From: Streptomyces sp. NRRL S-646
GTDB taxonomy: Bacteria; Actinomycetota; Actinomycetes; Streptomycetales; Streptomycetaceae
DNA length: 64,000 nucleotides
Assembly: GCF_000720765.1 (NCBI RefSeq)
Contig: NZ_JODC01000007.1
Span: forward strand, 1 to 64,000
Direction: 5' to 3'
Numbering within the stretch: position 1 is the stretch's first letter; every line of letters starts with the position of its first letter. Shown here piece after piece: positions 36,274 through 44,113 of this stretch. The notes under the pieces are model-generated. The model ran no database searches and was not told the origin of the DNA. It worked only from the letters and a program-made list of their open reading frames with translations. Position numbers and translations under genes: made by a program.

Positions 36274-36489
36274 ATGACGAACCACACCTACCGGGTCACT
36301 GAGATCGTCGGCACCTCACCCGAGGGAGTCGACCAGGCCATCCGCAACGGCATCACCCGCGCCTCGCAGACCCTCCACAACCTGGACTGGTTCGAAGTCA
36401 CCCAGGTCAGGGGCCAGATCGAAGAGGGCCAGATCGCCCACTGGCAGGTCGGCCTGAAGGTGGGCTTCCGTTTGGACGAGTCGTCCTGA
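36274..36489 (+). CDS. Dodecin flavin-storage protein
   Basis: 71 residues with GAGGAG ten bases before the ATG. The entire dodecin fold is visible: YRVTEIVGTSPEGVDQAIRN, ASQTLHNLDWFEVTQVRGQI (with the flavin-stacking Trp) and HWQVGLKVGFRLD. Dodecins form 12-mers that store and protect flavins (FMN, riboflavin) or CoA-type ligands. It lies 38 bases behind the sensor kinase and may be in the same transcript. It is followed by 740 bases without genes. Assignment is secure. Confidence 0.95.
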   Translation: MTNHTYRVTEIVGTSPEGVDQAIRNGITRASQTLHNLDWFEVTQVRGQIEEGQIAHWQVGLKVGFRLDESS

Positions 36490-37229
36490 CGGGGTGGGTT
36501 CGGCGGCCGCCGAACCCACCGGGCAGACGGAACAGCTCATGGCGAGCGCTGGACGGGCCGAGCAGTTGAAGCAGGTTCCGGGCAGGCACCGAACGGGCCG
36601 GCGAACCTCCCTTCCAGGGCAGACGGCACAGGTTCGGGCGGGCACCGGACCCGCCAGGCAGACCAAGCAGGTTCCGGGCGAGCGCCGGATGGGCCGGGCA
36701 GACGGGTCGGCCTGCGGCCAGACCATTCGCATCCGGCCAGAGGGCGCCCTCCGGCTTGGAGCCCAAGCCGGGTGGGCAGGACGGCCCGTGGAGAGGCCCG
36801 CAGGGCGAACAGACGACGCCGTCGGCGGGCTGCGCCAGACGAACCGGCCTCCGCGCTCGCACCAGTCGGGCCGGCGACAAAGACCAGCCCGCGGATGAGC
36901 CCACGAGCCCCGCAAACACGCCGCCCCGAGGACCAACATCCGCTGGACCAGGTAGATGAGCCGGCCCGCACACCCGCTTGCGGACAAGCATGCCGCGCAG
37001 TCCGGCGAAGTCGACCTGCCACCGCCGACGGCACTGCGGCCGCGCCGAACCTGCCGGGCGCACCAAGCCCGACGAACCCGCGCGGACAGGCGCCCAACAC
37101 GCCGGGCAGGAGGCGCCCACCGGGCCAGCCGCGAGGGCCCGCCGGTCGTCGCACTGGTGCATGACGCGCCGGGGCACCTCAGTCGGCCGCCGAGGAGGTG
37201 CCCGGCGGCAGGATCCCTGGCAGGACCGC
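36490..37229. other. Repeat-rich non-coding stretch
   Basis: 740 bases with long open frames on both strands (for example 36316-37539 and 36407-37177 minus, 36494-36898 plus), none with a family match, a ribosome site or a stable composition. A degenerate array of roughly 39-bp units lies at 36520-36710. The openness follows from a scarcity of A/T rather than coding. The frames are rejected as genes. I see no strong terminator after dodecin. Confidence 0.55.
36520..36710. repeat. Degenerate 39-40 bp tandem repeat
   Basis: Four full units and part of a fifth begin near 36530, 36570, 36627 and 36666 (spacing 40, 57, 39; an 18-base insertion sits in the second). The shared core is GGGCAGACnnnnCAGGTTC followed by CGGGCGAGCGCCGG and ACGGGCC. 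Read on the minus strand each unit gives 13 residues of the type P-A-R-N-L-L-x-L-P-G; whether that is used is doubtful. No known repeat family is recognised. Confidence 0.65.
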
Positions 37230-37721
37230 TCAGGTCCGCCCCTCCGCCTCCTGCGCCGTCTCCAGGGCGGACGAGGGGGCGATCCAGTGGGCCAGTACGA
37301 CCGGGAAGCCGGCCCGTTCGGCGTCCTCGCACACCAATTCGTCGTCGTCCACGAGCACGCGGACGTCCCGGGTGCGGGCCAGGCTGCGCAGGATCTCCAG
37401 CTTGGTGCGGCGGGCGGGCCTGCGGTCGTCGTTGCGGCGCATGTGGAGGCGCCCGTCGGGCAGGCCCTGCGCGGCGAGCCAGGTCAGCGTGTCGCGTCGG
37501 CAGCGCTCGGGCCGGCCGGTGAGATAGACGATCTCGCACTCCTTCGCACTCTCCAGGACCAGCGCGATGCCCTCCGGGATCGGCGGATCGGCCGGTGCGG
37601 CGGCGAAGAACGCGTCCCAGTCGCGCGGCTTGCGTTCCAGGAACCGCTGGCGGTGGGCCGTGTCGGCGAGGGTGTTGTCCAGGTCGAACACAGCGATCGG
37701 GCGCTTGCTGCTGTCGGTCAC
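37230..37721 (-). CDS. HAD-superfamily phosphatase (PNKP-phosphatase-like)
   Basis: 163 residues from a GTG at 37721. HAD motif I is IAVFDLDNTLADTAHR (nucleophile and acid Asp), motif II is EIVYLTGRPERCRRDTLTWL, and motif III/IV is TKLEILRSLARTRDVRVLVD with DDELVCEDAERAGF. The compact cap-less form with PRDWDAFFAAAPADPPI resembles the phosphatase domain of polynucleotide kinase-phosphatases and other small HAD phosphatases. The substrate may be a nucleotide 3' phosphate or a small metabolite; neither is shown. It runs codirectionally with the epoxide hydrolase gene, 79 bases downstream of that stop. Confidence 0.82.
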   Translation of the reverse strand: MTDSSKRPIAVFDLDNTLADTAHRQRFLERKPRDWDAFFAAAPADPPIPEGIALVLESAKECEIVYLTGRPERCRRDTLTWLAAQGLPDGRLHMRRNDDRRPARRTKLEILRSLARTRDVRVLVDDDELVCEDAERAGFPVVLAHWIAPSSALETAQEAEGRT

Positions 37722-37800
37722 ACGCCCACCCTAGATCTGTCCCGCTTTCCCGGTTCAGGGCGTGACTCCGAAGGTGGGAGCGAGCGATGTGTGTCGACGA

Positions 37801-38973
37801 TCAGCGAGGGGCTGCCAGCACGGCCGCGAGGCCCTCTTGCAGGTCCTTGACGAAATACTCGGGAACTTCCAGCGCCGGGAAATGTCCCCCGGTTTCGGGC
37901 GAACTCCATCGGACGATCTGCCGGTACCGCTCCTGTGCCCAGGGGCGCGGGCACTTCTCGACGTCGCGGGGATACATGGTGAGTGCTGACGGCACGTCGA
38001 CCCGAAGCCCGGGGTCGAGCGAGTTGTGGCTCTCGTAGTAGATGCGGGCCGCCGACGCACCCGTCCGCGTCAGCCAATACAGGGTGACGTCGTCGAGAAC
38101 GCGGTCCCTGGAGATCGTCTCGAACGGGCTGTCCTCGGTGTCCGACCACTCGGCGAACTTGTCGAGGATCCAGGCGAGAAGGCCGACCGGCGAGTCGACG
38201 AGCGAGTAGCCGATGGTCTGCGGCCGGGTCGCCTGCTGCTTCGCGTAGGCCGCCCGGTGACGCCAGAAATCGCGGGTCTCCTCGGCCCACCGGCGCTCGA
38301 CGGCCGTCAGCCCGTCCGTGGACAGCCCAGGCGGTCCCTCCGCGAACGTCGTGTGGATACCGAGAACGTGCGCCGGGAACCTGCCGCCGAGAACCGTGGT
38401 GATGTTGCCTCCCCAGTCGCCGCCGTGGGCCAGGAACTTGCTGTAGCCGAGCCGCCCCATCAGTTCCACCCAAGCGGCCGCGATCTTTTCGGTTCCCCAC
38501 CCGGTGGTGGCGGGCTTGTCGCTGTAACCGAATCCCGGCAGCGAGGGGACCACGACGTGGAACGCGGGCGCGTCTGCGTCCTTTGGATCCGCCAGCTCGT
38601 CCACCACATCGATGAACCGGGCGATGCTGTCCGGCCAGCCGTGCGTCAGGATCAGAGGCGTGGCGTCCCCGCGCGCGGATCGGCGGTGCAGGAAGTGGAT
38701 TCCCAGATCGCCGACGGTCGTGCGGAACTGGCCAATCCGGTTGAGGCGCTCTTCGAACGTCCGCCAGTCGTACCCGGTGCGCCAGTAGTTCACGACATCG
38801 ACGAGGTCGGCGAGAGGTACGCCCTGTTCCCAGCGGCGAGGGCCGGGCGCGGCGCGAGAGACCGTCTCGGCCTCCGGTAGCCGCGCCGCGGCCAATCGCG
38901 CGCGTAGATCGTCGAGGTCGGCGTCAGTCGCGTGGGCTTCGAATGCTTGTACGTCGTTGGCTGGACGGGGCAT
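37801..38973 (-). CDS. Epoxide hydrolase (alpha/beta-hydrolase fold)
   Basis: 390 residues. AGGAGG lies just before the ATG at 38973. The N-terminal EHN segment (LRARLAAARLPEAE, WEQGVPLADLVDVVNYWRTG with YDWRTFEERLN) is diagnostic of the microsomal-type epoxide hydrolases of actinomycetes. The core has TPLILTHGWPDSIARFIDVV (oxyanion HGWP), SKFLAHGGDWGGNITTVLG (Asp nucleophile in GGDWGG) and SSPETGGHFPALEVPEYFV (His). A lid Tyr pair polarises the epoxide. It should hydrolyse an epoxide to a diol. It is divergent from a CGNR-type regulator whose operators lie at 38995-39055, so control by that protein is likely. Confidence 0.92.
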   Translation of the reverse strand: MPRPANDVQAFEAHATDADLDDLRARLAAARLPEAETVSRAAPGPRRWEQGVPLADLVDVVNYWRTGYDWRTFEERLNRIGQFRTTVGDLGIHFLHRRSARGDATPLILTHGWPDSIARFIDVVDELADPKDADAPAFHVVVPSLPGFGYSDKPATTGWGTEKIAAAWVELMGRLGYSKFLAHGGDWGGNITTVLGGRFPAHVLGIHTTFAEGPPGLSTDGLTAVERRWAEETRDFWRHRAAYAKQQATRPQTIGYSLVDSPVGLLAWILDKFAEWSDTEDSPFETISRDRVLDDVTLYWLTRTGASAARIYYESHNSLDPGLRVDVPSALTMYPRDVEKCPRPWAQERYRQIVRWSSPETGGHFPALEVPEYFVKDLQEGLAAVLAAPR

Positions 38974-38994
38974 GAGACCTCCTGGCCATCGCGG

Positions 38995-39055
38995 AACTGG
39001 CTAAGACGGTTCTAGCAGTTCTCCGAGGCGCACTGCAACCGGCTAAGGTGGTTCC
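38995..39055. promoter_or_regulatory. Twin direct-repeat operator between epoxide hydrolase and CGNR genes
   Basis: AACYGGCTAAGRYGGTTCY occurs at 38995-39013 and again at 39037-39055, 42 bases apart (four helical turns). Each copy is itself a partial palindrome (AACC..CTnAG..GGTT). They fill the 82-base divergent region; the second ends right at the ATG of the CGNR gene. This is a strong candidate binding site for that regulator, which would control both promoters. Confidence 0.7.
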
Positions 39056-39628
39056 ATGCGCGATGGGTTCCCTGACTTCCGCCTCGGCAGCGTCCTTGCG
39101 ACCAGCTTCACGGGGACTCTGTCGGAGCGTCACGGCAACGCCGTGGAGCGCATTCCCACGCCGCAGCGACTCGTCGACTGGCTGACCGTGAGCGGCCTCG
39201 CAGTGGACTCCTGCACCCCTGCCCAGCTCGACCTCGCCCGGGAACTGAGGGAGTCGATCCACGCCGTCGCGACAGCGGCCGCGCTCCAGGACGCGCTCCC
39301 CGCGCCTGCTGTCCTGGTCATCAACGACCGCAGCGCCCAGGGCCGGGCCTCGGCGTTCCTGACAGCCGAGGGCAAGCGGCAGTGGCGGCTCGGTTCGGCG
39401 TCCCTCGTGGAAGACGCCCTCGGTGTGATCGCCGCCGACGCGATCAGCATCATCGCGGGCGAACGCGACGGCAAACTGGCCTTGTGTGCATCACCGACCT
39501 GCCGAGCGGCCTTCTTCGACACCAGCCAAAGCCGCACCCGGAAATGGTGCGACATGAACACGTGCGGGAATCGTCAGAAGAAGGCGCGCTTCCAGGCCAA
39601 ACAACGCAACCCCAGGTCAGCGGAGTGA
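39056..39628 (+). CDS. CGNR zinc-finger (ABATE-domain) regulator
   Basis: 190 residues. The N-terminal two thirds form the stress-induced ABATE-like alpha-helical domain (LVDWLTVSGLAVDSCTPAQL, DALGVIAADAISIIAGERDG). The C-terminus is the CGNR zinc finger: ALCASPTCRAAFFDTSQSRT and RKWCDMNTCGNRQKKARFQA, giving Cys-x4-Cys ... Cys-x4-Cys with the CGNR motif. The group is thought to bind DNA and regulate nearby genes. The divergent epoxide hydrolase and the two operator copies in between suggest a local repressor-enzyme pair. No ribosome site lies before the ATG. Confidence 0.9.
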   Translation: MRDGFPDFRLGSVLATSFTGTLSERHGNAVERIPTPQRLVDWLTVSGLAVDSCTPAQLDLARELRESIHAVATAAALQDALPAPAVLVINDRSAQGRASAFLTAEGKRQWRLGSASLVEDALGVIAADAISIIAGERDGKLALCASPTCRAAFFDTSQSRTRKWCDMNTCGNRQKKARFQAKQRNPRSAE

Positions 39629-39647
39629 TTGTTGCCTTGCCCAAGCC

Positions 39648-40493
39648 TCAGTCGGAGGCGTCAGGGGCGCTCTGCAGGAAGTCGACCAGGACCGCGGTGA
39701 GTTCGGCGGGGGCGTCCTCCTGGACCAGGTGGCCTGCGCCCGTGATGGGTTCGAGGCGCGCGCCCGGGATGCGGGCGGTGAGTTCGTGGCCCTTCGCCGG
39801 GGGGATCCAGGTGTCCTCCTGGCCCCAGCACACCAGGGCCGGGATGCCGATCTCGCCGTAGCGGTCCTGTATCTCGTCGGTGTGGCGCTGGTCCGCCTGG
39901 GCGATCTGCCGGTAGAACGCCGCCTGGCCCACCTCCCCGAGCCAGGGCCGAGCGAGCCGGTCCAGCACGGCGGGGTGCAGGCCGGGGCTGCTGGCGGAGC
40001 CGATGTACTCGCGTACCAGCGCGCGGTGCAGGGCGGGCGGCAGTTGCTCGAAGACCTCCCAGTGCCCGCCGACCAGCCTGAAGAACGGCGATCCCCACGG
40101 TGCCAGCGCGACCGGGTCGACGAGGGCGAGCGCCCGGTAGCGGGCTCCGTGCAGCAGATGCGCCCGCAGGGAGACGGCACCGCCGAAGTCGTGGGCCACC
40201 ACCAGCGGTTCGGCAAGTCCCCAGTGCGCCAGGAGTTCGGCGAACACCCTGCCCTGGGCGGCCAGGGAGACATCCTGCCCGGCGTACATCTGCGATGCGC
40301 CATAGCCGGGCATGTCCCACACGAACACCTGGTGCCGGCGCGCGAGCGAACGTGCCACGGCCCGCCAGACGTACGAGGAGAAGGGCGTGCCGTGACAGAG
40401 GACGACCGGGGCCTGTCCCGGTTCCCCGAGGCTGTTCCAGCGAATGTCACCGGAGGCACTGCGGAAGGTCCTGGGCAGCAGCCACTCACTCAC
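39648..40493 (-). CDS. Alpha/beta hydrolase with Asp nucleophile (haloalkane dehalogenase-like)
   Basis: 281 residues from a GTG at 40493 with AGGAG upstream. The canonical fold shows PVVLCHGTPFSSYVWRAVAR (oxyanion His-Gly-Thr), VFVWDMPGYGASQ, VVAHDFGGAVSLRAHLLHG (Asp nucleophile in HDFGG), CWGQEDTWIPPAKG (acid) and ITGAGHLVQED (His). The Asp nucleophile with HGTP resembles haloalkane dehalogenases and fluoroacetate-type enzymes rather than esterases, but the two halide-stabilising residues are not certain, so epoxide hydrolase is an alternative. It is convergent with the CGNR gene (19 bases). Substrate unknown. Confidence 0.85.
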   Translation of the reverse strand: MSEWLLPRTFRSASGDIRWNSLGEPGQAPVVLCHGTPFSSYVWRAVARSLARRHQVFVWDMPGYGASQMYAGQDVSLAAQGRVFAELLAHWGLAEPLVVAHDFGGAVSLRAHLLHGARYRALALVDPVALAPWGSPFFRLVGGHWEVFEQLPPALHRALVREYIGSASSPGLHPAVLDRLARPWLGEVGQAAFYRQIAQADQRHTDEIQDRYGEIGIPALVCWGQEDTWIPPAKGHELTARIPGARLEPITGAGHLVQEDAPAELTAVLVDFLQSAPDASD

Positions 40494-40610
40494 GGGTCAA
40501 CTCCTGCTGTCTCTTCGGCGGGCTCTTTGATCGGTTTCCTCAGCGGCTCCTGGGATAACATCACGCAGGCTGTTGATCGTCCCGATAGCCGTCGTACCGA
40601 AGAGGGAGCC

Positions 40611-42629
40611 ATGTGGCGAACGCTGGCCGGTGTGGTGTCCGGTCTGCTCATGCTGTTCGTCGGCAGTCTCGCCTTCAACGCGGCATCCGGGCAAAGCCAT
40701 TGGCCGGGACCGCTGGACCTGGTGCGGGTCCACCCGTGGGTGGTGCTCCTCCTCCTGATACCCGTGTCGCTGGTCGGGCTGTGGCAGGCGCCGCGCCGGG
40801 ACCGTCGTGAGAGTCCGCCCGCGCCCATGACGTACCAACTGCCGCCGCGCAACGCCGACTTCACAGGCCGCGACGCCACACTGCGGGAGCTGCGGCAGCG
40901 CCTCACCTCGGCGGATGACGTCGCGAGGCTGGTCGTGCACGGGATGGGCGGGGTCGGAAAGACGCAGCTGGCGGTCGAGTACGCCTATCGCTACCTCGAG
41001 AAGTACCGGTTCATCGCGTTCGTGCATGCCGAGAACCCCGATCGGGTGGCAGGGCAGTTCGTATCCCTGGCCGGGGAGCTGGGGCTGACGGAAGCAGACT
41101 TCGACCAGGTCATCCCGCGGGTGTACGGCAAGTTGGTGGACCGCAGGCCCTGGCTGATCATCTTCGACAACGGGGAGCAGCAGGACACGCTCACCCACGC
41201 GCTGCCGCCGGGTGGCCTGGCGAGCAACGGCCATGTCATCGTCACCACCAGGGTGAGGAACTGGCCGAGATGGGCCGGTCTCATCGACCTGGACGTGTTC
41301 GCCAGGCAGGAGTCGGTGGGGCTGCTGACCCATCGGGTGCCCAGCCTGACGGCGGCGGTGGCGGACCGGATCGCCGAGGAACTGGGAGACCTGCCCCTGG
41401 CGTTGGAGCAGGCAGCCGGACACATGGACTACAACCAGACGCCGCCCGACGACTATCTGGCGCTGGTGACGTCCCAGCTGGAGGAGATGGTCTCGCTGCG
41501 TGCGCCGGGAGACCCGTCGGCGGTGAAGGTCGCGGCCCTGTGGCAGCTCAGTGTGCAAAGGCTGCAGGCGCAGCAGCCACAGGCGGTGCGGCTGCTGAGG
41601 CTGTGTGCCCTGCTGGCGCCGGAGCCGATCCCGCTGGACCTTTTCACCCGCAGCGCCGAGATCCTGGACGTGGGCGCGGCCGACCCGCTGGGGTGGGACA
41701 GGACGGTCGGTGCCCTGGCCGGTCTGGGGCTCGCGCGGCGCGGGAACGCATCCCTGGTGGTGCACCGGCTGGTGCAGGCCGCCATCCGGGCCGATATGCC
41801 GGAGGAGACGCACACCGACGCCCGCGTCCAGCTGTGCCGGGCGCTGGTCTCGGCCGTGCCGCACGACATCCACGGGGAACCCGACGCACGGCCGCGCTGG
41901 CAGGAACTGCTCCCGCACGTCCTTGCGGTGACCAAGGACGATCCACCCGCCGAGTGCGCTGCGGAGACGGCGGTGCTGTTGAGGTTGGCGTCGGAATTCC
42001 TGATCCAGATCGGGGACTACCAAATGGCGCTGCCTCTGTGTGAACGTGCCCTCGCGATCGACGAGTCGCTCGAGGGCCGGGATGCGGAGACCGGCTTCGA
42101 TCTGATCACCCTGGCCCAGATCCACCGGGAGCTCCACGCTCCCGAGAGGGCACGGCCACTGGCGGAACGCGCGCTGCGGCTGCACGAGGACTGTCTGCCG
42201 GCCAACGATCCCGCCATCGCGACGGACCTGGCCACGCTGGCTCGGACGCTGTGCCTTCTCGGTGACCACCGGGCGGCGCTGCCACTGGCCGAGCGGGCGC
42301 TACAGATCGACGAGGCGGCGCACGGGCCCAACGACCCGTACGTAAGCTTCGACCTGATTGCACTGGCGAACGTCCATGTCGACCTGGGCGACCACGAGAC
42401 GGCTCTGCCGCTGATCTCACGGGCACTGCAGATCCGCGAGGCCGTCTACGCGCCGGATCACCTGTACATCGGCTACGTCCTCATCTTCCAGGCCAAGGTT
42501 CTGCACGCGATGGACAACCCGGCCGCTGTGGATTTCGCACGCCGGGGCGCGCAGATCCTGCAGACCCGGCTGGGCAGGACCCACCCCAAGACCGAGGAAG
42601 CATTCGCTCTGGTCGACCGGCTGCGGTGA
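40611..42629 (+). CDS. Membrane-anchored NB-ARC ATPase with TPR repeats (STAND protein)
   Basis: 672 residues; GAGGGAG precedes the ATG at 40611 (the frame runs back to 39729 with no support). Two hydrophobic helices (residues about 6-23 and 44-60) place the rest in the cytoplasm. RNADFTGRDATLRELRQRLT leads into NB-ARC: Walker A VVHGMGGVGKTQLAVEYAYR, Walker B RPWLIIFDN, then GHVIVTTRVRNWPRWAGLID and DLPLALEQAAGHM (GxP-like). A winged-helix region follows, and from about 455 there are five TPR-like units (ALPLCERALAIDESLEG, ARPLAERALRLHEDCLP and so on). STAND ATPases assemble on ligand binding; many are signalling or immune switches. No obvious effector domain is fused. The role is unknown. 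Confidence 0.88.
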   Translation: MWRTLAGVVSGLLMLFVGSLAFNAASGQSHWPGPLDLVRVHPWVVLLLLIPVSLVGLWQAPRRDRRESPPAPMTYQLPPRNADFTGRDATLRELRQRLTSADDVARLVVHGMGGVGKTQLAVEYAYRYLEKYRFIAFVHAENPDRVAGQFVSLAGELGLTEADFDQVIPRVYGKLVDRRPWLIIFDNGEQQDTLTHALPPGGLASNGHVIVTTRVRNWPRWAGLIDLDVFARQESVGLLTHRVPSLTAAVADRIAEELGDLPLALEQAAGHMDYNQTPPDDYLALVTSQLEEMVSLRAPGDPSAVKVAALWQLSVQRLQAQQPQAVRLLRLCALLAPEPIPLDLFTRSAEILDVGAADPLGWDRTVGALAGLGLARRGNASLVVHRLVQAAIRADMPEETHTDARVQLCRALVSAVPHDIHGEPDARPRWQELLPHVLAVTKDDPPAECAAETAVLLRLASEFLIQIGDYQMALPLCERALAIDESLEGRDAETGFDLITLAQIHRELHAPERARPLAERALRLHEDCLPANDPAIATDLATLARTLCLLGDHRAALPLAERALQIDEAAHGPNDPYVSFDLIALANVHVDLGDHETALPLISRALQIREAVYAPDHLYIGYVLIFQAKVLHAMDNPAAVDFARRGAQILQTRLGRTHPKTEEAFALVDRLR

Positions 42630-42708
42630 CGCCGCCGTGCCGGCGGCCCGCGGCATTGGCCTCGGGCAGCCGCGTGACCTGGGCCGATCCGAGGTCGTTG
42701 ACCCGGCT

Positions 42709-42948
42709 ATGAAGAAGATCAGCGCGCTCGCCGCGCTCACCATGACCGGACTCGCGCTCGCCGCCCCGGCCCACGCGGACAACGGCAACCACTCCGGCGG
42801 CCACATCAACACCGTCAGTCACCGAAGCCCTCTTGCCACCGGCCTCTGCAAGGAAGCCCTTGCGCTCGTTCCCATCTTCGCAACGGGAACCGACCAGGCG
42901 CTGGACGACGCCTGCAACAACCGGGACCACGACGATCTACGCGGCTAG
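42709..42948 (+). CDS. Small secreted protein of unknown function
   Basis: 79 residues from the ATG at 42709. A Sec signal peptide (MKKISALAALTMTGLALAAP, then AHA) predicts a mature chain of about 55 residues starting DNGNHSGGHIN. It has two cysteines, in TGLCKEAL and LDDACNNRD, that could form one disulfide, and a His/Asp-rich tail (NRDHDD). It resembles the size class of chaplins and small surface proteins, but the Gly-Asn-rich chaplin pattern is missing. I do not recognise a family. It stands 79 bases behind the STAND gene and could be co-transcribed with it, but no ribosome site is strong. Confidence 0.7.
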   Translation: MKKISALAALTMTGLALAAPAHADNGNHSGGHINTVSHRSPLATGLCKEALALVPIFATGTDQALDDACNNRDHDDLRG

Positions 42949-43435
42949 TCCGAGCACTCCGGCTCCGCATCCCGCCGACAGTGCACCTACGCAGGCCGGG
43001 CGCCGGTGGCGGGCAAACTTCCCGCCGCCGGCGCCCACTGCTGAGCGACACCAAGGCGCAGGCGGGAGAACCTATGCACAGGAATGCGGCGACCCGGACC
43101 GCGGCGGTCGAGAGCCCGGCACTGATGACGGGATCAGGGACTGCGGGCGAGGTGTCGGCCGCCCCGAAGACCCTGGTCCTGGTACGGCGGACGCGCCGCC
43201 ACCCTCGGCCCGGCGACCTTCCCCAAGGGCAACTCCTGCAACCTGGGCGGCTCTTGGAACGCCGCTTCGGACTTCAGCACGGGCCCGGCCGACTCGCGGG
43301 CCGCGCGCGCCCGGCGGTTCGCTTCCGTCGGCACCGCAGTTCCCGGCCCCGCGGGGCCGGGCGACCCTCGGCGCCCGGTTCTGATCACCCGCCCCGGTGC
43401 TGCGGGACGCAGGGGCTATGGATCATGCTTCTCCC
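42949..43435. other. Intergenic stretch without a supported gene
   Basis: 487 bases. Frames are open on several strands because stops are rare. One plus frame near 43196-43300 has a cysteine- and Trp-containing piece (TFPKGNSCNLGGSWNAASDF) that looks like part of a secreted protein, but it has no start and is flanked by low-quality sequence. It may be a degraded remnant. No family was identified. Confidence 0.4.
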
Positions 43436-43858
43436 ATGCCATCCGCCCTCCCCTCCCCGCGCCGCACATTGATCGGCGCGGCCCAGCAGCGCCCCTGCAC
43501 CCTCGTCGTCTGCCGGGGCTGCTGCTGCGGCGACGCGCGCAAGCACCCCGGCACCGACCACGCCTGGCAGTTGGACCGACTGCGCGCCGCGGCGGCCGAG
43601 CACGGCTTCCAGGTCCGTACGACCGACTGCCTGGGCCCCTGCGACCAGGCGAACGTCATCGTCGTCCAGCCCTCGGCGGCGGGGCGCCGGGCCGGCGGGC
43701 GGGCCACCTGGGTCGGCTTCGCCATGGACGACGACTGCACCGAGGAGGTCGCCGGCTGGGCGGCGGCGGGTGGTCCGGGCATCGCCGAGCCGCCCGTGAC
43801 GCTGGAGCTGCAGTTCATCCAGCCGCCGCGGGACGCACGCGTGCGCAGCCGCCGGTGA
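43436..43858 (+). CDS. Thioredoxin-like (2Fe-2S) ferredoxin
   Basis: 140 residues from the ATG at 43436; an in-frame ATG at 43418 is also possible. CTLVVCRGCCCGDARKHPGT supplies the first cysteine cluster and TTDCLGPCDQANVIVVQPSA the second, the layout of thioredoxin-fold (2Fe-2S) ferredoxins. Residues WVGFAMDDDCTEEVAGWAAA form the C-terminal helix. It should be a small cytoplasmic electron carrier. Its partner is unknown, but it lies directly before the zinc module, 78 bases ahead of rpmF, with the candidate Zur site between them. Confidence 0.85.
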   Translation: MPSALPSPRRTLIGAAQQRPCTLVVCRGCCCGDARKHPGTDHAWQLDRLRAAAAEHGFQVRTTDCLGPCDQANVIVVQPSAAGRRAGGRATWVGFAMDDDCTEEVAGWAAAGGPGIAEPPVTLELQFIQPPRDARVRSRR

Positions 43859-43875
43859 ACCGCCGACCACCCAAT

Positions 43876-43904
43876 TGTTAATGGGATCCATTTTCATGTA
43901 GCGT
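43876..43904 (+). promoter_or_regulatory. Candidate Zur operator and -10 box upstream of rpmF
   Basis: A 21-base near-palindrome spans 43876-43896, with arms TGnnAATGG and CCATTnnCA. It is AT-rich in otherwise GC-rich DNA, and TAGCGT (43899-43904) lies directly behind it as a possible -10. Zur operators of Streptomyces have TGAAAAT/ATTTTCA-like halves; the right half here, ATTTTCA, fits exactly while the left half is weaker. Both downstream genes belong to the known Zur regulon type, which supports the inference. Confidence 0.65.
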
Positions 43905-43935
43905 CCTCGGTGCTTGCCCACCGAGGAGGTTTCCC

Positions 43936-44106
43936 ATGGCTGTCCCCAAGCGGAAGATGTCCCGCAGCAACACCCGCCACCGCCGCGCCCAGTGGAAGGC
44001 GGCCACCCCGCAGCTCGTCCCGCTCACCCTCGACGGCGTGCGCCACCTCGTGCCACAGCACCTGGTCAGGGCGTACGAGCGCGGGCTGCTGCGCCCCGAA
44101 GGCTGA
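43936..44106 (+). CDS. rpmF: Zinc-independent ribosomal protein L32 paralogue
   Basis: 56 residues with GAGGAGG before the ATG at 43936. [20 protein letters not shown] is the invariant L32 N-terminus. The region that normally carries the Cys-x2-Cys zinc site reads [20 protein letters not shown], without cysteine, so this is the C-minus form. Such paralogues are made under zinc starvation and replace the zinc-binding L32, releasing zinc. The candidate Zur operator 40 bases upstream and the CobW gene 8 bases downstream fit that role. Product identity is secure. Confidence 0.96.
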   Translation: MAVPKRKMSRSNTRHRRAQWKAATPQLVPLTLDGVRHLVPQHLVRAYERGLLRPEG

Positions 44107-44113
44107 GCCCGCA

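Noticed and set aside
36316..37539. Long minus-strand open frame over the repeat block and dodecin gene
   Set aside because: It runs antisense to dodecin and the HAD phosphatase neighbourhood, has no start signal, and the composition follows from lack of A/T.
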